Shown here: positions 24,701 through 36,700 of the stretch, piece after piece
Numbering within the stretch: position 1 is the first letter of the stretch
Layout of the letters: every line of letters starts with the position of its first letter
Origin: Gyrodactylus bullatarudis
Lineage: Eukaryota > Platyhelminthes > Monogenea > Gyrodactylidea > Gyrodactylidae
Reading direction: 5' to 3'
NCBI GenBank assembly: GCA_012064415.1
Contig: SSNU01000792.1
Coordinates: 62,001 to 126,000 of the forward strand
DNA: 64,000 bases
Notes under the pieces: model-generated
Told to the model about the DNA's origin: nothing
What the model saw: the letters and a program-made list of their open reading frames with translations, nothing else
Database searches by the model: none
Translations under genes and position numbers: made by a program

Positions 24701-27700
24701 CTGAAAAAAGAATAATTACAAAAGATTATTATATTTTAAATGAGATCAATGAAAAGGTTGCCACTAGTTACCAGTTGTTTTATGGGTGATCTTCTTGATG
24801 GAATCCACCTTGATGCTAGAGAATTTTGTACCGATCGGGTCAGGAATATCAACCATGAGACCTGCTTCAGCCTGAATAACAACGCGCTGTTTCAAATGTA
24901 ACGGCTCCAAAACATTAAGAGTGAAGTTGCCTAAACAAAGATTAAAAGTATTATATTACAATTTTTTACAGTCTAATTAGAAATGGTATTTTGTTTTAAC
25001 GTTCAACAAGTAATATCAGAGAACTCACCACAAGAATCAATGGATCGGATGTAAATTTTGAAACCACAAACTTTGAAAGTGTACTGGCCAATACCAGGGC
25101 TTTCTTTTGTCGGAGAAAAGTTGATAATCGAAGTGCTCGGATAGAACTCTATCCAGTTGAATGAGTTCTTCTTTTGTATAAAATCAAACGTTGGCTCGAT
25201 TGGAATATTTCGGCTTATCTCGCCAACCTTTTCCATATAGGATAGTGTCAGGTCTGTATAGTCATTTTTAGTCGCCAAGAGGATTTCCTTAGTTTCCCCA
25301 AGCCGGACTGATTCATTGCGAAGGTAATCCTGAATGGGCTGGTAAGATATTTTATTGTTGATTGGTTTTATTTCTCTGAAAGGGAGTAAAATCCTTAATA
25401 ATGCAAATCATCGCACATTATACTGGCTGGGTAAACAAGCCAATAAAGAGATTAAAAAGACCTGTCCACTATAGTCCTATATTTACTGGGACTTTTCAAA
25501 ATTAATCCTACTGCTTGAAAATTAGCATGATTATGATGAACCAAAATCTTTAAAAAAAGGAGGCTCTGTCAAAAACTGAATGGTAATATTCAATGTTATT
25601 CTTTCTGACTCCCCTTCCACTTTTAAATATGAAGAATATTCCTGCTCATAGCTCAAAACATGAACATCCTAGAAAAGAAGAGGAACTGAATAAATTATTT
25701 TATTAGGTTAGGGATTGAATAGAAGAAATTAGTGAAGATAGCTTTTCGATGAATTGAGACAAAGGATTTGTAGTTTTCTATTCCCATCAAGCAACGAGCA
25801 CTTCAACTACTTTTGATTTTCTATTTTTGACCTGGTTATAGGGATTTCATTTTCCGAGATGTGGTCTCACGTTGTTCTGGAGAGATATGCTTCTACAAAT
25901 TCTCCGATGTTTTTATCCAAGACGAAATTTCACTTGAATAACCTGGAACAATAATTGAATCTTCAAAAAAATATTTGAGCATTTTGAAAGTTCTCTAATG
26001 GCCAAGTTCCTAAGCAGAGCACCTATCTGGCAATCTGCTGAAAATCTTTCCAAACAAAATATACTCAGAAATGAGGTGATTAATTATCTTTCTGATGGTA
26101 CAAAATTTGTCTGACCTCATTTTAATTTTGAAGAATAAAATTTCCTATTAAAGTTAAAGTCCCATTGCTATTGAGAGACCCCTCTTTTTCATCAAAACAA
26201 ACAGCTCTTCTCATTAACTCTCATAGCACACTTGGAATATATTATATCTTTCATTTATGCCTGTCCAATCAATAAAGGACTTTGTACATCTTCTCAATTG
26301 TTTCTCGATAAAAAAGTGAAACTATTTTTAAGATAATCTCTCTATAATAGAAATAGGGATTGGAAAAAAGAGAGAGGGAATATCGTCTCTTTTTTCTCGA
26401 ATAAAAAACAGTATTTTTAGCCATTATCATCTTCACCATGATTGATTAGATCAGAATTTGTTAACAATTTCTCGGAGTAACTCAGGCATTATTATTATTC
26501 TCCACAAGATATCCTTTCCTGTTGGAATAAAGTACATACAACATTCGTGATTGAATAAGGAGAGTGAGCATGTCTTGAGTAGTGAAACATCAGGAGTAGA
26601 GAGGGAATGTTGCCAATTTGTCCACAGGTGAAAATATTAAGAGTAGAAGAATAGAATTATCATTCTGTATCAGTAGAGCAGTATTCTACATACACGTAGT
26701 GACTGGCTGAGTGTGTGTGTCATAAAAGTGAGTAGAAAGGAATTAATTCAACCATATAAAGCAACATAAGATGATCAGTGTATGAATAATTACATTAGAG
26801 TTGGAAATTAGGATGTACTTTATTTCAATAGTTTGAAAAAAAACCTTCGGTAATATGTACTTATATTTCTACACAACTCATCAAGGTTTAAAGTGCTACT
26901 AAATACTTTCAAAATTCCAAGCAGGATTGTCTTCGTGTGAGAAAAACATTGAGTATATCATAGAAACAGCCTTCTACAATTTTACAAGTCAGAAAATATT
27001 TTCTTGTTATCAAAGACTTTCACTAAATTTAGGTTCAATAAGGGAAAAAATAAACGTAAGAAATCCAGGAGAACGGATTTACATTTCATCCCATTGGACA
27101 AATTTATTCTTCAACTGTTAATTACGAATTTGAATTTTAGTTGAAGTAGCTTAACTTTTTTCAGCCTTTAAAATTGCTTATGGGAGTTTCCAGATCAATT
27201 TTATGAGAATAAAAGCCATTTGGAGAGAAATATCTTTGAACTTGAGATAAATCTTGCATTTTATATAACAGAGATGGATAAAATATTTCTAATGATGGAA
27301 TACAATTAACCTGGATAGAATAATGAGAGAAAAGATTTAATAAGAGATACAGAGCTACCAAGATAATTGAGTGAGACAGAAAACTAAACTCGATTATCCC
27401 TAATTTCATTTTTCATCATCTCATTTAGTAAAGTTATCTTCAAAAATCAATTCAAATACAGTATTACAAAAGTATTTGATACAATTGAGAATAATTATAA
27501 GTCTTTACTCTACTCATATCTTCATTGACCAGATGATTTTCGTTTTGCTTGCAGACACTAGTTTTTCATATTTAATGCATTTTATGATAACTTTTCACAC
27601 TCTCCAAATTGACTGAACATTATTTTTATCTATTTATTATTTTTTTGAAATCGAACATTTTTATTTAAATACAGAATTATAATAATTAATGATTGTACAA

Positions 27701-30700
27701 ATAAGAGAACAATGTAATAGTGTTCAATGTGCCCGGTGTGAAAGGGTTTGAACCTAGGACCGAGAGTAATGGGGTCCGGATGAGAGGTGAGAGAGATACC
27801 ACTACGCCACACCGGGCAAAAGTGTTCAATGTATTTCTTTTAGATTTTTTAATGAGAACCTATTCAAAGATTATATTATATTTATTTGTAATTATTATTT
27901 TATTGAAATATAAGTGTTTTGTCTAACAAAAAAATTGAGATTTAAAATAAGGTTATTATTAATAGCATTTCTATCATTACAACCCTCTATAATTCGAAAA
28001 ATATCTTACAGGTAAAAGTCGATTTACAACCAAAAGTAAGCTTGTAAGATTAGCAAAGCTACTTAAAGATTTTCCTATTGCTAGTTCAACTCAGAAGCAA
28101 AATGGAAATGAAGTCGGAGTAATAATTGAACCCAAAGAACAAGTAGTTGAAACTACTTCTCATTTTAGTCAACTCCTATCTTCTGCCCCAACAATACGGC
28201 AGTTGATCATCGAATTAGTTCTCAACCTATAATTAGCAGTATCGAAAATGTGAAAAAGGCTGCACCTGCAAATGGTAAAAGAGGTAGAAAACGTAAGTCT
28301 GAGTGGGCAACCAACATTGGACAGATACGTAAAAGAAAGTAATGATTATGGATACAAGCCATTAACCCTGACCCTTTCCTTCAATACTCCAAATTAAAAG
28401 AACCAATCAGAGGATTTCGATTTTTCAAAAAATTTGCTTTATGCATCTAGCCAGTATAATAGTCTGATGAGAACCGGTGAAATATTAGCTAAATATAACT
28501 AAATATTCACACTTCTTCTAAATCCTCTTAATGAATAGCTATAGTTCATTAGAATCCGAAAAATATCTGTTATTATTAGAGCGTCAAGAATATGACCAAA
28601 AAAACTCATTTATAGGTGCTTATAAAAAGGCACTTATTTTTTTGGGTCGTATTGTATGCCTTTATATACTTATTTGAGTCAATGTTAATAAAGCTAATTA
28701 ATATGAAGATGGGAATTTATGATTTTTAAATCAAAATTTCTTCGATTTTCAAGTAGTGAAAATGTTCGAAAAATCAAAATTCGATTTTCACACGAAGATG
28801 GGTGGATTCTCAAAATCTGAATCAGCATATTTGATTTCTTGACTAATCGTGATCGTAAAAATCAACTTTTGACCCCTCTCTCACTTTTAAATCAACGAAA
28901 AATCTTGATCAAATTCGATTTCTTGATGAAAAAATTTATAATTTTGTAAAAATCATAAATTCCCATTTTCATATTAATAAGGTGTAGATAAGATATGATT
29001 TTATTTGGTTGGCAGTGCATCAAATACAATATAGATCTCCCGTTCTAGATTCTAGGAATACATGTGGTCAGGATTCGATAAAACGCTTTATTCAAATGGT
29101 ACTTGGTGTTGGAGCTTTTTTAGCATGGTCAAAATAAGATAGAATAAAGCACGTAGCATGACGTAATCAAAATTTCAATCATGGGAAATAAAATAATAAA
29201 TGTGATTGGCCAATTAGATTAGGTTTGGGTATATATCCTATGCAAATATTACCTATAAATATGCCTTTTAAAAAATATATTACAGAATATATGCTCTTAT
29301 AACTTTTGAAACCTCACACCTCTTCTGATTACCAATGTGCTTTATTTGTTCAATATACCTTACTTGTAAATATATGAATTTTTGATGCTCCAGTCATTAT
29401 CAATGAGTAGTAGCTAGTTAAAGTATTAAAATGCTTGTTTTAACCAGCTATTCCCTCTATTCTGGAAACCATTTAAAACTATAATTATTTCTGCCATGTC
29501 ATCCGAGTTGAAAGTTTCAAGGTCTTAAATTGTATTATTATTTTGAAGATAAGGTGTTAACATGATACTTTTTACTATAACATGGTGTATTTCATTCAAA
29601 TCAATGGACTGAACCCTCATATTTTGAGGTAGGCAGATGACTTTCATTGTTTCCATTCAAGACTTGCAATATGACAAAAAAGATGTTGAAGAAGTAATCG
29701 ATTAGTATGTTTTAAAGAATTTCTCTCGTATCATTGAAATGAGTAAATTATCAAAATATATATTTTATAATGAAATATTTTTTAGCACTAATTGTTACTG
29801 TGACATCAGACATACAAGAAATTTCCAAGATTACAAAAATTTATGGTTTTCCCAAAATTTTAATATAAACTATAAAATATTTCATTATTATAATCTTATC
29901 GGCACCAAAAGGTCATAAAAATTCAAATACAGATGTGTAGAAGTAATATATATACTCGTAACGGTATAAGATGACTCACTTGATATTATTCATGTCAAAG
30001 TCTCCTTCAAGATAGCCACTAGCCTCATTCATAAATCCAATTGGTATATCATCAATATTATTGCCCCTTTCGTTATCATCACGGAAAGGAATTACTGGGA
30101 TTTTGTTATTATTATTAGCGAATCGTTTAGTATGCTGCCTAGAATGTAGAATATTGTCCTTCATTGTTCTATTTGAATGACCTGAGCAATGATTGCAATT
30201 GTATAGAGAGTACAATTCTGAGAGTTTAACTTGCACAAGGAACCAATAATGAGAGTACTCATCTGATTGTAACAAAAGCTGGCCCAAGGAGTATTGGAAT
30301 AATTTTAATTTCTCCAAATTACTCTCGTTTATATGAGTCCCAATATCAATGATGCATGCATGGATATAGCAATCTTTTAATTCCTCATTTGGACATAACT
30401 GGGCATTTGTGAATGGATAAATGTTCCCTGATAACATGACGAATGGCTTTCTAGATAAATATACTTTTGATAAATATTCTATCAGATTGTTTTTTTTCGA
30501 ACCAAGCAGTTATTGTGTAGAATGCATCCAGAGAAAAATTCCAAGCTGGTTTAATTTAAATAAAACCAATAAAGCCAATTAACAAAGTAGTATAGTTGGG
30601 AATCTATGATTTTTACTAAAAACTCAATTTGAATGATTATTATAATAACAATTATGATGATTTTCTGGAATCCGGAGGTATTTTTTCATATGGTCAGGTT

Positions 30701-33700
30701 CTATTGAGTGTTTTGTTAAAAATAGCAAATTCTCATATTCATGACAATTAGGCTAACAGGCTTTCTTTAAAAGATTGAATAAAAAAACTGTTTTCAAGAA
30801 AAATATGGACATTTTTCAAATTAGCGCCAAATTCTCATTTCTTCTAGCTTAAAATTTTACTGATTTCAAAGTGGTGGGGGAGGTGATCAAAAGAAGTTTT
30901 TTACAACCAAGATAAGACAAATAAATTTTTAAAAATACCAGATCTTTGATCATCGAAATTTCATTGGATTTAAAAACTGAAAAGAAGTGAAAATGATCAG
31001 GAAATTGAATCAAATTATTGATCAGATTTAGCAAATTAGATGTAATTGACTAATTTTTGAGTCTAAATCATCTCTTAATCACCCTTTCACCATAAAGTCA
31101 GTGGAAAATTTCTCGGTGAAATCTCTCTACAAACCTCATACATTCCGGATTTCAGAAAATGATCACAATACAGAATACGAATTCTTGATGAAAGAATTGT
31201 GTAGAAATCATTGATTCTCAATTAAACTTGAATTAGCTTTACATATTACAATTGTATTTATATAATATCATTTGCAAACGTTCCTCATGTGTCTTTATTA
31301 AGCAATTAACATTGAAAGAGTAGAAACAATGTTATGATTATAAAATTATTTAAAAGAGTCTTTCTCTAAGCATTACAAGAGCAAGACATATTCTTACCAG
31401 CCTTCATTCTTTCTATATGGAAATAGATTAGGATTAAATAGTTTCTAAATGATAAACTCTGAAATAATTTTTATTAATAATCAAATCCAATATTCGCTAT
31501 CATAATGGTCTTTGACGTATCACCCGCAGATTTGTAAAAATTTTGATTACCTAACAGTAATCTCAAGTTGAGATTTTACAGTCTTTGAGTGTGTAATATT
31601 GTAGAAATTCATGAATAAAATAAATACAAGATTTCTTCCTCCTAAAACCATATAACATTTAATGAAAGTAACAAGTAAATTTTAAAAAACCAAAAATAGC
31701 AATGTTAAAAAAACTTTTACGGAAGCTCTTTCTTTAGCAGAACTTTCCTTTCTGATGAAACTGTACATCAGTCCAATTAAATTTTGAAATTTTTTTTTAG
31801 AAAATTTACAACTCTTGGAGTTTCAAGCAAAGATTTTTTTCAGCATGAATAAAATGCTCAGATTTTGTAGAGTACTGAATGCAAAGTTAATAATCATTAG
31901 TATTTCTCAATTCTGCTAGTTTTTTTTAGAAGAACAGGCCCCTAATACTGTGTAGATGAAGAAAATAACTAAAGTCTGTATATCAAAGGATACAGCCTTG
32001 ATTTTATAGAAATTTTAAAGGTATATAAAATTGGTATATAACACTTCTCGAGAAAGTCCTAGAGGTGTTGTGAAAAAATTAAATGATTTTTTACCCAAAT
32101 GTTTTGAACCTAAAAAAGCTCATTTTTGTAAGCTGTGAATAATAATTATAATCAATCTTGGAATAAATTTGTTTGTTTGATGTTATTCGTTCAAGCCAAC
32201 CCTGAATATCAAATAGTCTCGTCGATCAATTGAAAACACCATGGGCTCTAGTAGAATATGTACACACTACTTGAATATTATAATGTAGGCCCCTAGGAAT
32301 TTTCGAAAAGTTGCTTTTTTTCAAGTTATCCCCAGTGTTTAAAATTGGCCAACACTATTTTATCTATCAATAAAGTAGTAAAGCTATTCTCGAATTTTAA
32401 TATGTCTCTAAAATTTTCCAAAAAGGGTTTTTTTCAAAATTTTTTTTTTCTAAAATCAGTAAAAGTGTACATTTGAATTGAAAATATCTTGATACCTTGA
32501 TGAATGAATGAGATTTTGGTAAAAATAATGAATTCCAAAATTCATCGAGAATAGCTTTATTATTTGAAGTTTACATTTATCTTTAAATAAATCTAACAAA
32601 AAATTGTATAGTTAGAGGTGAAATCATAAAAGAAAAGATTAAAGATGTACTCTTCAGATCAATTCTTGTTCCTCGGATGATTCATCATCCGAGTTGACAG
32701 TTGTCACCTTTTCTGAATAGGACAAAAAATACCCAGCAAATTTCTCGAATTACCTACACTTTCCAATTCTTCTCGTATTGTTATCAATGCTCAATTCTGT
32801 TATTTATTTATTTTTTGTGTAAACAAATTCCATCGTGAACCATAAAAAATGAATGAATGAAAGAAAGAACTGAGTGAGGTAGAGAGATGATTTTTCCCTT
32901 TCTCACTTTCACTCTCACATTTGGTTCATCTCTCCGATCGATATATTTCACCCCTAGTGTTGAGATGCATACAAACACAAACCGAGATGAGGGAACAATT
33001 ACAACTACACTCAATTCCAAAACACACACACACGGTAGTTGTAGTAATGTATGCACTCCCAATATTATTATTATTATTACATATAATGTACACATACACA
33101 TTGTTAGATGAATGGATTGAGAATGGGATAGAGTTTATTTTTACAAAATAAAGAAGAGAGAGCAGTCTTCAGTGGAAAAAAATAAAGAGATATCTCTTTC
33201 CCTCTGACACACACACGATGGGGACACAATTTTTATTCATTCTTTTTCTTTATTTTCCATCTTTTTCTTGAATAAATATTTAATGATATTGCCCATTATC
33301 GACATGATCTTTTCTTTCATCTCCCAGATCCATCTTTTTCTCTCTTCAGTCACTTGAGGAAATTGAGTTTATCTTGGTATTGGTGGCTAACCACTGGTAA
33401 GTATAAAAAAAACCTTCCTCCCTTGAGAACCCTCATATTGAAAGAGAAAGAAGTTATGCATATGTTACAATCAATGTGGAAAATCCCCTCAGTGTATACT
33501 CTGATGGCCAAAACCATCAATGAGTACACAGAGTTTCCGCTTAGAGGATCATAATCGTCGATGTATATGCTACAGTAAAATTGGGAAATCAGTGAGTGGA
33601 CAGAAATCACTAATGAAAGTGTATCAAGAGTAGTATTTTCAAACATTTAAAATTCTTTCTAATCTTTAATTTTATCTCGTAAAGACAATCATTGACCAAC

Positions 33701-36700
33701 TTTAAAAAATTACCTAGGTAAATATTATGAAATCAATATAACTTTGTTCACGAAACTAGAGAATACCTGAAATTAAATTTTAACAAACTAAATTACTCAG
33801 AACTTCAGTACCAACTGAAGAGATAAATACTGTGGAATAAAATCCCTCTTGTACGTGTAATACACTGTCTATGACATGAACAAACCATTCACGCATATAT
33901 CTGGAATAGATAATACACTTGATATATGATTTCGGGGAAAAACCAGTGAAAATGGGAAAAATTTAATTCATTTCACTGAGTTTCCACTGGTTTCCCACTT
34001 TCACTAGTGATTTCTGTCCACTCACTGAATTCCCATTTTCACTGTAACATATAAACTGATTGTCATTGTGGAAACTCGAGTGTACACAATTTTCGTCAGA
34101 ATGTACATCAATGTGGAAACTAATCTATTTCTCACCTAGAACAAGAATTTTATAATAAAATTTTTGTTATTACAATAAATAAGTTTATATTTTTCATAAG
34201 TAGTTGTACCCTGAAGAGTAGTCAAAACTCAAGCTTCTCGAATCATCTTTTTATGGAACTTAACTTGATGAAGGTTCCTCACAAGGAATCAAGGCCAAAG
34301 CTATAAATATGGTTCAACAAACTGCAGGAAGTTGCAAAGAAGGGACAAATATGACCTTAAAGATTCCAGAGATTGACCGTAGCCAAATAGACTCTTCAAA
34401 TTTGATCGGTATCATCCCTCACATTGACCTCAATAGTCTTTACTATATAGAAACCAAAATTGGAGTCGTCCAAAGCTTATTCTCAAAAGGGCAGTTCAGT
34501 ATTCTGAAAGGGAATTTTAAATCAGCGAAAGATTTCCCACAAGAATCTCTTTCAATAAGATCTAAAGTGAAATTAGAAAAAAAAAACAGAGAAAATAGCA
34601 TACTTTGATACGAATGCTCAACAGGCTTTAAAAACAAGAGATGCAAATGTCGAAGGAATGTTGTTTTGTGTAACTCTAGGTGCTTTTATAGTTTATCATG
34701 CAATTATAAATAAGGCTTACATTCTTCCATAATTAATAGTATATTAAGCATTCTATCCTAAAATCTTGTTCTTGGTGAGAAATAGATTGTGTGTAGTTTC
34801 CAAATTGATGTACACTTTGACGTAAATTGTGTACACTCGAGTTTCCACATTTACGATCAGTGTAACACATACATTTTCAATTTCTCCTTAGAAAACTAGT
34901 TGATTTAATGAATTTTAAACCTTATTTTCGTACTAACTAATATTAATTCTAAGCAATGTGTTATCTATTGAAGCTTTTCTTTTAAAAGTTCTAAAATCTA
35001 ATCTGATACAGAAAAATTATCAGGACTGTTAATATAAGCTCGAAAATGCTTGAATATAAGTGGAAAAGAAGCTATTAGATCAAATAGGTGTATTTTTGCT
35101 TAACTAGAAATTGCATAATTGAGTTACTTGAGCTAAGCGTTAAAGTAGCTAGCCTAAATTTTTTTTTGTTAAATAGATGATTTTTAGTTCAAATCTTATT
35201 GGCTATAAATTTTCCAAAAATTCCCACTTTGTTTCCATAGAATATGAAGCAATAATTTTTGCATTTACTGTATCTGCTTATTACTTACTATATAGACCAT
35301 CAGAATCGTTTGATTTTTCCAATATTTTTGGTTGAGCTATACTCTATCGACTACAATCAGAATTCCAAATAGTTGTTAACGATTTTTTTGCTATTCCAAC
35401 TTGAGGTTTTTACCAATCAGAAGAAGTAAAAAAAATTAAATTAGATAATGTTTCTATGGTAAAAATAATTTGGTATTTTCTTGCATATCTGAAGTGATTT
35501 CAGCAGAAATTTTGAATTCTGATATAGAGGATTTTACAAGTGAAGATGGTTCTGATGAAAGTTTCATTATTCCTAATGGAGGACTCGGACAGATAAGAGG
35601 AAGAATATTCTAAATCTCTGCCCAATTAAAGTACCTTTTAACAAAGATTTTAGCATGAATAAAATTCCAAAAGTTGATATTTAAATTTTGCTAGTTTTTT
35701 GAAGATGAGTGGTGCTAGGAATTCAAGACTTTTTTCCTCCAGTAATACAATAAAGAAAATTAAATAAAAGTCAAGGTAAACATGTAAATCGATTTATTTA
35801 TCGCACAGCCTGCTCTGGGCAAAGGAAACAAGGAAAATTGCACTCATATTGAGTAATAGTAGTAAAAAATTTATTGATTAGTTGAGGTAGGCATAAAAGT
35901 GGGAATTTCAAACCTCCGCCTGAATGCATTAATGAGAGAATACTTTTGAGTAAGAGAGGAGAAAAAGAGTTGAGGCCAACTCGTCAGAGGAACAAGACGA
36001 GGGGAGGGTGGAAGTATATTTTGATAATGCCTGGCTTTATCTATGTATAATGAAATGAAATTAACTATACTACTACTCAATGCAATAAATAGAGAGAATA
36101 TATCATCACACAAATAGAGAAATATATGTAGTGTATTGATTTGATTATGGGGGAGGGGATGTCTCCAATCCTTTTCTTTCTTTCCAAATCTATATCTACT
36201 ACATTTAGATATATATATATTTATATATCCTGTATTTATATGGCCAAAATCTTTTTTTTCACTTAACCACCTTCTTTACTTCAACGACAACTCACTGAAT
36301 GAAAGAAAGTATCCTCACATTCGTGTACACACACACACACACAGTTTACATACTTTATTAATCTCTACAAATGGAAGAAGTGGAGGAGAGGGTTGGTATT
36401 GTAGGTAATAGATGAAAAGAGGCAAAATGTAACAAATGTGCATAACGAATGACGTACACATAGTGTGCATAGTAGATGAGGAGAGAGGTAAAAAATTATA
36501 GATGAGAACCAAGTTAAAGAGAATTGAAAAGAGAGTAAAATATAGATTGAGTGAATGTGAGCACAAGTAACCAGCCAGGCAGAGACAAATAATAAAAAAA
36601 AGAAACTAGGGGAAACCATTTATCAATTAATAATATTTTTTGTTCCAAGTATCCCCATAAAAAATTTACACACAGAAAGAGAGAGAGAGAGAGAGAGAGA

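Larger units (their letters stand above)
25376..29979 (-). other. Intron of the dystroglycan-like gene with repeats
   Basis: This 4.6-kb stretch lies between exons 2 and 3 of the dystroglycan-like model. It has no convincing exon. It contains the tRNA-derived retroposon, a decayed coding relic near 28.0-28.35 kb and a repeat copy near 28.7-28.98 kb. The remainder is AT-rich and unremarkable. Confidence 0.5.

Noticed and set aside
27731..27820. A functional tRNA gene
   Set aside because: The flanking 12-bp direct repeats and the unconvincing anticodon loop point to a retroposed copy.
32808..33151. Frames on both strands at the same place
   Set aside because: Both are open only because of low-complexity CA/GT and AT repeats; no domain.
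36315..36619. Two overlapping minus-strand frames of 83-84 codons
   Set aside because: They overlap each other in different frames over low-complexity sequence with microsatellites and show no protein-like composition.
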